In this document: piece by piece, positions 11,295 to 22,582 of the stretch
How the letters are laid out: every line of letters starts with the position of its first letter
Numbering within the stretch: position 1 is the first letter of the stretch
Source of the DNA: Rhizomys pruinosus
Lineage: Eukaryota > Chordata > Mammalia > Rodentia > Spalacidae
DNA length: 64,000 nt
Direction: 5' to 3'
NCBI GenBank assembly: GCA_009823505.1
Contig: VZQC01002907.1
Coordinates: forward strand, 1,533,439 to 1,597,438
Made by a program: the position numbers and the translations under genes
The notes under the pieces: generated by a model
Database searches by the model: none
Seen by the model: the letters and a program-made list of their open reading frames with translations, nothing else
What the model was told of the DNA's origin: nothing

Positions 11295-14107
11295 AAAATG
11301 AAGTTTTTACAGGCATAATTAAGACATACTTTGTAATACAGACACAACAGTAAAAATTCAAACAGGAGTAAAGAAGACTCTTTATCAAATGTCACTCATG
11401 TCCTTATAAGGAGAGAAGTGACAGAAACAGACACACAGAATTCCAGGTGCTAAAAGAAGCAGAGCTCAAAGTAATCATTCTGTAACCGAAGATTTATCAT
11501 GGATAGTCTGCAAAACAAGAAACTAAAATAAAGGGATGGGCCAGCTTCGCCCCCATAGCCTTCAAATACCAACTAGCTCTGACAAGCCCTTGAACTCTTT
11601 CTGGCCTGCATGTCTTTTGGAAATTAAGTATATGTTTTCTCTTTTCTTTTTCTTTATTCCCTTCTTTCCTTCTTTTCTTCCTTCTTTCTTTTTTTTTCTT
11701 TGTAATAGGGTTGTACTAGAACTCAGTTTTCCAAGTGTAATTACAGGCATGTGCCATCATACCATGCAATATCTGACATTTTAAGCCATCCACCTTGCAC
11801 TATGTTGGTATACCTGTCTACATATAACTATGTTTTTTGAGGCTCACCTTGTAATCAAGCACTGGATTTAAATCTTTATTAACCCTATTTCCTACCCACT
11901 CAACTTGATGTTTCTTATCCATGAAAATGTCATTTTCAGGACTTAGGAATGTGTCTTTCCCAAATAAGTTACATTTACCATTTAAATAGAGAAATGAGAA
12001 ATAATTTTTCAAGTCTAAGAATAATTCCTATATGATTTGCACATCTAGTCTTTCACTGACTGAAATTCCTCTTAAAACTGTCTAAGTCTAATGTCCTGCC
12101 CCTTAGATAGGCACAGTAAACATCAAGCCAAATTGATTCTTTCCTGAAGTTTTGAAGACTCTGGCTTGGGGTGACTTACATGGACTTTTCCCCTCCTCGA
12201 ATCAGCTTCTTTTGGTTGGATGGAAAGAAAACAGATCTTCAGACATTGAAGGCAGATTTTTGAAGAAAAGAAAAATTTTCCCAGGGCATCACTTTTATCT
12301 CGATCTGCCAAGTATAAATTGTCAGTAACTAGCTAGGTGCCAACAAAGTAAAGGGTAGAATTCTTGCAGAATTCAGGGGCAACAGGAAGCTAGGAAAACT
12401 GTTTCTTTATGTTATCAGTGGTGAAAAATAATGGGTTTCTTTCTGTTCCTGCATCGAGACCACATTCTTGGTTCTTATTCCTGGACTTAAACAGTCCAGG
12501 GGGTGATTCTAGGTGTAATCTCAGAAATGTAAATGACTTCAAGTAAGAGATATTTGTCAATTTAATATTTTTTCTTCTACCTGTCTCAGATAGTTCATGT
12601 CACAAGGTAGGAACTCAATAAATGTTTTGTATAAATAAGGAAAGAAGTGTGTTGAATGAACAGGAGAATGCATAATAGCAACTGAATTTACAAAGTACCA
12701 CCATCCGTGACACCAAGCCACAGCCTCAAGTTCTATTCTCAGTAGCATATTTGGGAAGAAAGGGAGATGGACAGATTTGTGGATTGTCCATTTCTCTGTA
12801 TGGTATACTGAGTGATACAAAGAGGACAACTCGATGAAAATTGGAGACTTGAATCTAAACCATGTCTGTCCTCTAAATACTTGTATAATGTGGGGAAATT
12901 ATTTAATCTTCTTAGACTATGTTTTAGGATTAGGTAAATTTAATAAATGATATATTAAGTCACTTGAAACTTTGCTATTTTATGACTATATGGGAATAGG
13001 CTTGTAGAAAAAAATGGGAATGTAGAAGAAAGACACAAAAAAATGCAGAGAAAGGGAGAGAATAAGGAGGGAATTAAAGTTGTCTGAGGTTTAGACAATC
13101 GCAGAAGTGCCTTTGCAGTTAGCTGAAGAAAATTCTTCACCACTTTCAGTACTTGTAAATATTCATTCATTCATTCATTCAATATTCTTCAGAATCTTTC
13201 ATTTTCTGCCGTACATTTGAGTTGGGATGAAAGATAAAAATATATTAATATTCCCAGCTCTCAGAAACTGTAGAGACACATTGGCATAACTATGCATACC
13301 TGGAAAGCTAACTACTATAAAATTGCATTCAAAATTCATAAAATAACTTACACATAAAACATATATTTGTGTAAATATATATATATTTATATATTTGTGT
13401 AAATATATATATTTCAATATATATTTAATATAAATATTATATAATAAATATATATATTTATTTATTGAAAGATTTTATTAACCCAAGAGTCAGCATCAAA
13501 TGAAGAAAGTAACTTCTTGAGTCCTTGGTAAACTGTTCTGGGAATATTCAGAGATGTCTGGCTGGTAAACAGACTGTTACAAAAACCCTGATCCTCAGCA
13601 TTTGCTCATTTCCTCTGGGGTAAGTCCTCTACACAGGGTGGAATTCAGGGTATAAAGATGACATCAGGGAAGGTGAAGTAGAAAGGGCCACCACAGCCAG
13701 CTGGCAAACCAGGACAACCAGGCTGAAGCTGGTGATACACAGAGACATGGATTCAAGTTCAATGGCACGGCATCTCTCCCAGCTAGACTGTGGAATGAGA
13801 ACTCAGCCTGTGATTCAGCCCCACAATGAACACATTTGCTTGCCATCATGAATCAAGAGTATTGCTAATGAAGCTTGATTCTAGAGTAAGGGTATTTATA
13901 TCTTTTGTTCCATTTACTAATTCTTCATACATTTTTGGCTATGAATAACCTTAGGGAAATGACATCAGGTTTTCAGCGCCTCTATATTTTTTCAAATATC
14001 CACTTGGAAACCTCTCACTTGTTTTATTCCTTCATTTCTTTATTCTCAGAATAGTAGTGAACAAGTTGTAAAGATTTTTCTTTTAATATTTGTTCTAGAA
14101 TACCTTC

Positions 14108-14505
14108 AATTGCTGTAACAAAACACTGACCAAAACCAACTTGGGGAGGAAAGGGTTTATTTGGCTCATATCTCCCAAGTCATAGTTTAGCCCTTAGGGA
14201 GCCCAAGGTAGGAGGAGCTCAGGGTAAGAACTTGGAGGCAGGAGCTGGAGCACAGGCCATGGAGAAACACTGCTTACTAGCTTGCTCCCCTGGTCAATTG
14301 TTTAAGCCTGCCTTCTTATACAATACAGAACAACCTGCCCAGGGGTGGTATCACCCACAGAGGGCTGGGCCCTTCCACATCACTCAACAATCAAGAGGAT
14401 GTCCCATAGACATTGCTCCAGGCCAGTTCAATAGCAGTAATTCCCGAATTGAGGCTCCCTCAACCCAGGTGTGTCAAGTTGACAGTAAATCTATCCAGCA
14501 CAATA
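14108..14505 (-). repeat. Unclassified ~400-bp rodent interspersed repeat, copy 3
   Basis: Starts CAATTGCTGTAACAAAACAC, then AACTTGGGGAGGAAAGGGTT, AACACTGCTTACTAGCTTGC, TGCCCAGGGGTGGTATCACC, and ends at GTGTCAAGTTGACAGTAAAT. It is the best preserved of the three copies. Confidence 0.78.
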
Positions 14506-14725
14506 TTTCTCTTGACTCCATTCCAGTGTGTAGATTCTAGTTCAAGGCTTTATTATTTTTATTAACTAGACTCTGTAACAGACATAAATATAAACATACA
14601 TACACTACCAAGTAAATTTTCTAATATTAATATCATTGTAAATTACACAAAGACAGACATTTCATCTCTTTACCACATAGATAAAAGGACAAAGCATCAA
14701 TTTAAAAACAAACAAACAAACAAAT

Positions 14726-14932
14726 GAGGCTCCAGACAAGTGCAGGGACTCAGTGAAGGGCCGGTAAGGAAAGGTGGATCTGCCTTGGGCCTTGGGGGTC
14801 TCACCACACACCCTGGAAGTCCCAGCTTGGGCTCCAGACAGGTGCACTGACTCAGTGAGATGCCAGTAAGGCAAGACAGAACTGCCTTGACCCTTGGGGG
14901 CCTATTGGTGCATGGGCCAAAGTAGCAACACA
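14726..14932 (+). repeat. L1 5'UTR monomers (two tandem copies)
   Basis: Two ~102-bp units begin GGCTCCAGACAAGTGCAGGG (14728) and GGCTCCAGACAGGTGCACTG (14830). Each continues with CTCAGTGA, a CAGTAAGG/CGGTAAGG block, CTGCCTTG and a CTTGGGGG end. Known: rodent L1 promoters are built from tandem monomers. Here they lie directly upstream of L1 ORF1 sequence on the same strand. Confidence 0.8.
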
Positions 14933-15039
14933 TTACATGATCCCTCCCACCCCCTTCAACCTGGTGGAGCTGTGGTGCAGAGGACCTAATAGGTGCAACC
15001 AAAGCTGAGGTGCCAGAATCCAAAGAAAGAAAGAAACTC

Positions 15040-16245
15040 ACAAATCCACATGCCAAAGACAAAAAGAAAAAACAACATGGGAAAGGCTCATAATAAATCC
15101 ACACAGAACACTACCAACCCTACAGAAGATCCCTACAATGAGAAGCCAAGACACCAACCTTAGAAGAACAACTGTAAAAATATTCAAAGAAATTAGAGAA
15201 CCAAGGGAAGAGAATGAAAAACTCAAGAACACCTAGAGAGAGATAATGACAAATGGTGGAAGGAACTAAGGGGAGAGACTGAAAAACTCAAGGACCTAGA
15301 GGGAGATAATGACAAACGTTGGAAAGAACTAAAGGGAGAAAATCACAATCTCTGGAAAGAAATGGAAATGCTGAAAAGATCACAGGCCAAAATGAAAAAA
15401 GAAAATGACCAATGAACTAAGGAGCTACAAGATGAGAATGACAGGCTTCAGAGGGAAGTGGAAAATCTGAAGAAATCACAGGATGAAATGAAAAAGGAAG
15501 TCGAACCTTTATCCAATCACCAGGAAAGGATGGGAAAAAAGCCTCAGAAGCAGAATGGAAGAAACAGAAAAAAAGAATATCAGACCAGCAGGATAATACA
15601 GAACAACTAGAAAGCTCAAGTAAAGATTATGAAAAATTTTTAAAAAAAACACAAGAGTGGAACAACCAGAAAATGTGGGACAATATGAAAAAAACAAACC
15701 TCCACATCATAGGAATAGAGGAAGAAGAATTCAAAGACAACGCTACTGACCAGATCTTCAATAGGATAATAGAATAAAATTTCACCAAACTGAAAAAAAA
15801 AAATCCCATACAAATACAAAAAGCACATTGAACACTATATAGACAGGACCAGAAAAGAAACTCCCCATGCCATATAATTGTTAAAACACTAGATGCTCAA
15901 AACAAAGACAAAATACTGAAAGTCACAAGAAAAAAACAACAAGTTACATACATATAAGGGGAAACCCATTAGAATTACAGCTGACTTCTCAGTTCAAACT
16001 ATGAAAGCTAGAAGAAAATAGACAAAAGTAGTCCCTGTGCTAAATGACTTTAGATGCCAACCCATATTATTATATCCAGCAAAAATGTCAGTTATAGTCG
16101 AAGGAGAAAGGAAAATCTTTCACAACCTGAACAAGATGAAAGAATACATGTCTAAGAAAACACACTTCAGAAAATCTTGAAGCAATCAAAGAAGGAGGAA
16201 AGGAGCAACCTCCCTGCAATAAGGAGGAAATACAAAAGCATAACA
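15040..16245 (+). pseudogene. L1 ORF1 remnant (nucleic-acid-binding ORF1p), broken
   Basis: Seen by translation across frames: a charged coiled-coil region (about 15190-15500), with a 63-bp unit repeated at 15240 and 15303. An RRM-like segment follows, with Leu-His-Ile-Ile-Gly-Ile-Glu-Glu-Glu-Glu-Phe near 15690. Then comes a C-terminal domain ending in MSVIVEGERKIFHNLNKMKE (about 16086-16145). ORF1p trimerises through its coiled coil and coats L1 RNA. Stops and frameshifts occur throughout (for example TGA near 15415), so no protein is made. The 63-bp unit equals 21 residues, three heptads. Confidence 0.85.
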
Positions 16246-16299
16246 GAGTAAATACAAACCTAGAACAATAGCAACAAAAAATAAGGTGAAAGGAAGCAA

Positions 16300-17700
16300 C
16301 ACACATCTCTCAATAATAACCTTAAATTCGAATGGTCTAAACTCCCCAATCAAAAGACATAGATTAGGAGAATCCTTCTATATGCTGTCTACAAGAAACC
16401 CATCTCAACCTCAAAGAAACACACCACTTTAGAGTGAAAGGATGGAAAAAAAAATATTCCAAGAAAATGGTACCAAGAAACAAGCCAGAGTGGCTATTCT
16501 AGTATCAGACAAAATAGATCTCAAAATGAAGCTAATCAGAAGAGACAAAGAGGCCTACTACATGCATGTCAAAGGAACAACTTACTATGAAGACTTCATA
16601 ATCCTAAATTTCTATGGACCAAACTCTGGTGCACCTAACTCTATACTCCTTTGAAGGACCTCAAGACACAGATTAATCCTAGCACACTAATAGTGGGAGA
16701 CTTCAACACCCCATTAAGCCCCTTGAATAGATCTACTGGACAAAAAATTAAACAGACAGAAGACATCAGAATTGAACAACACAATACACCTAATGGACCT
16801 CACATACATCTGCGTAATAGTCCACCCAAGTACTAGAGAAAAGACTTTCTAAATCAGACAGCATTTACATAGGAAATAAGGTCAATAGTCAACAAATGGG
16901 ACATCATCAAACTCAAACAAAAGCTTCTGTACAGCTAAAGAAACAACCAAGGAAGTGAAGGTAAAACCCACAGAGTGGGAGGAAATCATCACCAGTGATT
17001 CATCTGACAGAGAATTAACATCAAGAATATATAAACTACTCGAAAAACAAAGAAGAAAACAAATGACCTACTCAAAAGATGGAGTAAAGAGCTGAACAGA
17101 GACATCAACAGTGAGAAAGTAAAAATGGCTGAGAAACATCTTAAAAAGTGTTCAACATCATTAATAATTAAGGAAATTCAAATTAAAACCACTTTCAGAT
17201 ATCATCTCCCTCCAATATGACTGGCTAAGATGGAGAACTCAAAAGACACCAAATGCTGGAGAGGTTTTGGGGAAAGGGGAACACTCATTCACTGCTGGTG
17301 GGAATGTAAACTTGTACCACCATTATGGAAAGCAGTATGGAGAACTCTTAAAAGACTCAAAATGATCCTACCACCTGACCCACCCATAACACTCCTGGGT
17401 ATATACCCACAAAACTAATCCTACCTCAAAGATACATGCACACCCATGTTTATTGCAGCTCTCTTCACAATTCCAGCAAAGAGCTGGAACCAATACAAAT
17501 GCCCCTAAACTGAGGGGTGGATGACAAAAATGTAGTACATCTACACAATGGAGTAGTACTTAGTGGTAAAAAAGACGACATCATGAACTTTGCAGGTAAA
17601 TGGCTGGAACTTGAAGGCATTTTGCTAAGTGAAGTAACACAGTCCCAGAAAAACAAGCAGCCAATGGTCTCCCTCATTTGTGGATGCAAGATCCCCAGAT
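16300..17700 (+). pseudogene. L1 ORF2 remnant with the reverse transcriptase deleted
   Basis: The endonuclease part is present: Asn-Ser-Pro-Ile-Lys-Arg-His near 16350, then RVAILVSDKIDLKM (from about 16486) and TLIVGDFNTPLSPL (from about 16680), keeping the Gly-Asp-Phe-Asn catalytic block. At about 16835-16845 the sequence jumps to the C-terminal region: Lys-Thr-Phe-Leu-Asn-Gln-Thr-Ala, then [20 protein letters not shown] and Leu-Leu-Gly-Ile-Tyr-Pro near 17390. The RT palm motifs that the 57-63 kb copy carries are missing, so about 2 kb was lost. Several stops also occur. Confidence 0.85.
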
Positions 17701-17846
17701 GAAAGGCAAGCTGAGGTAAAGAAAGATGACATCATGAACTTTGCAGGTAAATGGATGGAGCTAGAGCGAGAAGATATCATGCTGAGTGAAGTAACACAGT
17801 CCTAGAAAAACAAATGATGAATGGTATCCCTCATCTGTGGATGCAA
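17570..17846 (+). repeat. Tandem duplication of the L1 ORF2 3' end
   Basis: GACATCATGAACTTTGCAGG occurs at about 17576 and again at about 17730. Both are followed by AAATGG, a GTGAAGTAACACAGTCC block and TGTGGATGCAAG. The unit is about 153 bp. The copies differ at many positions, so the duplication is not recent, or two related 3' ends were joined. Confidence 0.8.
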
Positions 17847-17990
17847 GCACCAATTTTACCTAATTGTATGGAAAACTGAGCAACGTTAATGTGATCTGAA
17901 AACAACTGTGTTCTTATATTGTGAATCCCTTTAAAAAATAAACAAATAAAAATAAAAAAAAATTAAAAAGAATAATGAGGTGCTGCGGGT

Positions 17991-18282
17991 GGAAATGCAG
18001 AGAGAATAGCCCCAAGCGTGCCTGGAAATGCAGAGAGAATAGCCCCAAGCTGCCTGGAAATGCAGAGATAATAGCCCCAAGCATGCCTGGAAATGCAGAG
18101 AGAATAGCCCCAAGCTGCCTGGAAATGCAGAGAGAATAGCCCCAAGCGTGCCTGGAAATGCAGAGAGAATAGCCCCAAGCATGCCTGGAAATGCAGAGAG
18201 AATAGCCCCAAGCATGCCTGGAAATGCAGAGAGAATAGCCCCAAGCGTGCCTGGAAATGCAGAGAATAGGCCCACACAGGCC
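17991..18282. repeat. 33-bp minisatellite, nine units
   Basis: The unit is GGAAATGCAGAGAGAATAGC followed by CCCAAGC, then GTGCCT, ATGCCT or TGCCT. Six units are 33 bp, two are 32 bp, and a ninth is degenerate. It starts about 15 bp after the A-rich end of the L1 at 17940-17975. Because 33 is a multiple of three, long open frames appear on the minus strand; they are not genes. Confidence 0.95.
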
Positions 18283-18327
18283 TGGTGCAAGGGAGCACCA
18301 GCTGGTCTGGAAAGCAAGGTGTAATCA

Positions 18328-18328
18328 G

Positions 18329-18382
<54 letters not shown>
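18328..18382. repeat. (CT)n microsatellite, module 1
   Basis: About 25 CT units, followed by T7. It opens the first of two related modules (18322-18885 and 19668-20252). Confidence 0.95.
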
Positions 18383-18386
<4 letters not shown>

Positions 18387-18420
18387 TTTCAGTACTTGAG
18401 AGACCGAGGGATCTTCTCTC

Positions 18421-18493
18421 TCTGTGAGTTCAGGCCAGCCTGGTCTACATAGTGAGTTTCAGGCCAGCTGGGGCTACAGGGAGACCCTGTGGG
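18421..18493 (+). repeat. B1 SINE 3' half, module 1
   Basis: TTCAGGCCAGCCTGGTCTAC to GGAGACCCTGTGGGGG: the 3' half of a B1 in the same position and state as at 19735-19838. Confidence 0.85.
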
Positions 18494-18504
18494 GGAAAAA
18501 AAAG

Positions 18505-18656
18505 CAAGTGGAAAAACATTATTGTTATATTTCTGTTTATCTGAAAGCAACTATGTTGTTACAATGTAAATCTCTTAACGGGCTCTAGAATCCATCCACC
18601 ACTTAGTCTCGGATTCTGCAATTACTGTATATGAGTGAAAAAGTATATATAATAAA

Positions 18657-18689
<33 letters not shown>

Positions 18690-18840
18690 AGACAGAGTGA
18701 AAGATGCAGCATTTATGGCAGAATGCATGATCTGGGTGGGGGGGGTGGGGGGAAGAAGAGAAAAGGGAAATGCTAAACCGAACTGAGAAATGTGTCTGAA
18801 ATACACAAAAAATCAATAAAGCATAATTAATTAAAAGGCA
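18505..18840 (+). mobile_element. L1 3'UTR, plus strand, module 1
   Basis: Contains the G-rich polypurine tract (18737-18755) and ends with an AAATACACAAAAAATCAATA block. This is the sense version of the antisense L1 3'UTRs at 18886-19020 and 6585-6790. A run of about 31 A (18658-18688) replaces some 55 bp that module 2 has. It also shows many one- and two-base losses relative to module 2. Confidence 0.75.
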
Positions 18841-18885
18841 AAAAAAAAACGAATCCTCACAAATTCAGGATTAAAGATTCTTAAT

Positions 18886-19020
18886 TTTCATTTTTATTGA
18901 TGCTTGTGTTTCAACATCATTTCCAACAGTTCAGGCATATATCCATTTCCCTTCCCCCCACCCCACCCCAGCCCATCCTAGATCATGCATTCTACCGTAC
19001 TTTCCTGTATCTTTCTCTGT
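18886..19020 (-). mobile_element. L1 3'UTR fragment, minus strand
   Basis: Starts TTTTCATTTTTATTGATGCT (complement of the L1 3' terminus), with a C-rich tract CCCCCCACCCCACCCCAGCC, and stops at TTTCCTGTATCTTTCTCTG, where the next element's T-rich end begins. Confidence 0.75.
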
Positions 19021-19667
19021 TTTTTTTTTTCATTTTTTTTAAATAAGTGATAATTTATGAGTACAAGCATCCTTCATGTAAAACCAATTTGCAGCAGTTG
19101 TCCCAAACCCAACAGCTCATGGGTCCCACCATCCAGCAGGGGGGGCTTGTATGTTCAATCAAGTTGATCAAATGAGTGTCCAGACTATATTGTTGTGTTT
19201 CACCATTCACCCCAATTGCAGCCCTTACATTCTACCATGCCCCTCTTCCGCAGTTGTTCCCTAGGCTTAGAAAAGGGGCACAGGTGGATGAGAAGCAAAA
19301 CAGTCTACTTTCTCTGGAGCTGTCGTCTTGGTCTTGGTCAATTCTGGCTGTTTCCTTCATGGACTGACAGTTTGTCAGGCATGACCTTTCGATCCTACTA
19401 ATGAAGCACAAGCAATTAGATATTAGGTATTTAAACAGTAAAAATTGTTATGATAGGTTACTTTGGTATAGACACAGTGTTGGATGGTATTTAATCCATG
19501 AATTGCATTTTTTTTTTTAATAAAATTTACTTGTGTTATAAATAATTCCTAACCATTAGAGGATGTAAGCTTGTGGCATCAGCCATGGGTTATTCCTCCA
19601 AGGAGAGAGCTAATAGCCAGCTAGATTTGGGATATACAGGCATATGGCTGCCACTGCTGCACAGTAT
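19021..19667 (-). mobile_element. Unidentified ~640-bp retroposon, copy 1
   Basis: Collinear with the reverse complement of 26140-26787 over its full length. Shared blocks include AGTAGACTGTTTTGCTTCTC, CCTAAGCCTAGGGAACAA, TTGGTTTTACATGAAGGATG and GAGCTAATAGCCAG (seen as complement here). The minus-strand 3' end is A-rich (T-rich + strand at 19021-19041), so it looks retroposed and 5'-truncated. I do not recognise the family. Confidence 0.75.
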
Positions 19668-19668
<1 letters not shown>

Positions 19669-19710
<42 letters not shown>

Positions 19711-19720
19711 TCTCTCTCAT
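19669..19720. repeat. (CT)n microsatellite, module 2
   Basis: CT-rich run that opens the second module, matching 18328-18382. Confidence 0.92.
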
Positions 19721-19734
19721 CTGTGGGTCAGGCT

Positions 19735-19838
19735 GACCTTGAACTTGAGGATCCTGGATCTCTCTGTGAGTTCAAGGCCAGCCTGGTCTACATAGTGAGT
19801 TTCAGGCCAGCTGGGACTACAGGGAGACCCTGTGGGAA
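19735..19838 (+). repeat. B1 SINE 3' part, module 2
   Basis: TCTCTGTGAGTTCAAGGCCA and CCTGGTCTACATAGTGAG to GGGAGACCCTGTGGG. It matches 18421-18493 with a slightly longer 5' side. Confidence 0.85.
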
Positions 19839-19849
19839 AAAAATAAAGG

Positions 19850-20205
19850 CGAGCTGAAAAACATTATTGTTATATTTCTGTTTATCTGAAAGCAACTATG
19901 TTGTTACAATGTAAATCTCTTAATGGGCTCTAGAATCCATCCACCACTTAGTCTCAGATTCTGTAATTACTGTATATGAGTGGAAAGTATGTATTAATAT
20001 TTTAGAGTAATATAAAATTAAAAGAGGAAAATGTGAATTCCTAAACATAAAAAACAGACAGAGTGAAATTTGCAGGACATTTATGGCAGAATGTATGATC
20101 TGGGGTGGGGTGGGGGAAGAGAAAAGGGAACATGTCTAAACTGAACTGAGAAATGATGTCTGAAATACACAAAACATCAATAAAAGCATATAATTAATTA
20201 ATTAA
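19850..20205 (+). mobile_element. L1 3'UTR, plus strand, module 2
   Basis: AACATTATTGTTATATTTCT through the G-rich tract GGGGTGGGGTGGGGG (20101-20115) to CACAAAACATCAATAAAAGC and an (AATT)n end. It is more complete than module 1 and carries the AT-rich stretch that module 1 lacks. Confidence 0.75.
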
Positions 20206-22533
20206 TTAAAGGAAAAAAAATAACCGAATCCTCTACAACATTCAGGATTAAAGTTTTGTCTAACAATAAATAAAAGAATATTTCATACAAACAAGAAAAT
20301 CTGACTTGGATTAACTTGAACAAAAAAGAAAGTAGAATACTGGATATCAGAAAATTTAAAAATTGAAAATAAATTTGAAAAAATCTGTCAAAACAATAAG
20401 AAAGGAGCTTGTGGGGTCGACATGCCAGAAGGTAAGTGTGGTTAATGCAATCCCTTTCAATACTGGCCTATGAAGCAGGATTTTCTACTTCCTGCTCATC
20501 ATGATGAGTAATGTGGAATGTCTGTGTATTACTTCCTTAAAATTAAAATTGCCATTGGATGCACACCTTTACCCCATCCTAAATCTAAATTCACATGTGA
20601 AGGTCTCATTAGTTATGCTAGCACACCAATTTCCATATCACTCTACTTTGGGTGATGGACATCTTCTTTTTCTCATAATCAGTCTTGAAAATGATATAAA
20701 ATTTACAATAATTCTAACATCTGTTGATAATGGTAAACATGCTATTTATACTCTCATGTCATATGGGAAGAGAGACAAACTGTAAGTACAGTCAAATTAT
20801 ATAAATTCATATAACCTCTCAAAGAAAAATGTTTAAAGATTCCCACTCACCTACTAAATTACTTACTGTTTAAAACAAATCACTTGTAATCTGTCTGTCT
20901 ATAAAATGATCCCTTGAAAGAAGACCTCTTGCTTTTCTCTAGAGACCTGCATATCCTCTTATATCCATGACTTTAGCTCTAATTGCTTTCTTGGCTGGGA
21001 ACTCTCTGACCTTTATCTCTCCTTGCAAAAATCCTGTTTCAATTTCAAGGGCAAAGCCAAAGCTGCTTCCTCAAGAATGTGTGCTTGATTCTCCCCCAGG
21101 AAGCTTCGCTCTATGTCAGAATCTCTTAGCCTCCATTTGTGATTCTCCTGTGTGTTGCTGCGTTGCTTATGACATTTGAAGATTGTTATATCTTGTTTTA
21201 GTTTTACTATATTAAAATATCCCCATTCTCATTACTTTGTTTCATTTACAATTTAGCCAAAATGGATGATCTTTGACTCTAACACTGAGAAACATATAAG
21301 ATAAATTTCGAGTCAGTAGAGAGAACATATGATAGCAATTGTAGCTAAAATTATTTAGTACATGATTTTAATGTATGGTTCAGTTTTATAGTTTTGCATC
21401 AGCTAGTGATTCATAAAATTACCTCCTTTTAAACAGGATGCTGATGAAGGAATAAAATGCTGAAAGAAAATGATTATCAGTCAATCTTGATTCACTGATT
21501 AGATTTAGGGAGATTATTAGGATTTAAATCCATCATTGTGGGGCAAGAAGCTCTTGGTATTTGTTAGGTGCAATCGTATTTCTGCTTTGCTTTTCAAAGG
21601 GATATATTAGATTTGAAGATATTACACAAGAACTGGAAAATAGCATTAAAAGCTAAAGCCATGTGAGCTCAAAGAAGCCAAGCTCCTCCCCTAATCAAAT
21701 TCTTTGGGGAGAACCATTTGTTAGAATAGGGATGGTTTGATCTTGCTTTTTTTACTGAACACTGGGCTGAAAGGAATTTAGTTAAATAAGGGAAAGAAAT
21801 CCAAATTACAGCCACAGAAAAGCCACTCCATCACGTAAATTTGACAGGGACCTCAGTTTGTGCCTGAACATAAAACACAAAACACTATTCCAAATCTATC
21901 TTTCTCTTAAAGGTGAATGTTTATGTAAGCAATAATATTTATGACATAAACATATATTTTAAGAATATGCATAATAAAACAAAGCATAGACTAGCAACTT
22001 AATAATTTAACTATCATATGGAAATAATAATGAATCTTACTTTGTCACTTTACAAAACATTACCATAGCCTTGCCTGACTCCTGTCTGTGTTCCCTCAGA
22101 CACACTCAGCACGCTGAGGCTTACCAGCCCAAGTGTGACAAAGAGGTTCAAGGGCTTTTGCAGCCAGCATGAATCTAGCCTGGTGTGTTCTCTGGGTGAA
22201 TAGAAGGTACTTTTATTATTATTATCCTCATTCCATGCACACATATGTTGGGGCTGGAAGTCATTTGGAGCTTATGAAATACAAGTGTGTGGATGGATAA
22301 AGAGCAGAAGAGCATGTCACCAATTCATGAAAGAAACGATTGATTTATGGATTTTTTTTTCCAAATGAAAAGACAAATGATTTTAAAAAATAACCAGTGT
22401 TTAGCTTTTTTTAACACAATGTCTCTCATTGGGATATAAAACCATTTTACTCAGAGAAGATGAGTTTTCCTTTGTGGAAATAGTTACAAATGGAAGAGAA
22501 AAAGAAAGTCTTTTGGCTTATGGAGAGTGACTC

Positions 22534-22536
<3 letters not shown>

Positions 22537-22578
<42 letters not shown>
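22537..22578. repeat. (TG)n microsatellite
   Basis: About 21 uninterrupted TG units. Confidence 0.95.

Positions 22579-22582
<4 letters not shown>

Noticed and set aside
17991..18282. Regular repeats that could suggest a CRISPR array
   Set aside because: The units abut with no unique spacers, and this is a mammalian intron.
17931..18317. Open frames of 111 and 128 codons on the minus strand with an 11-residue repeat
   Set aside because: They arise because the minisatellite unit is 33 bp. There is no start context and no conserved domain, and two frames are open at once.
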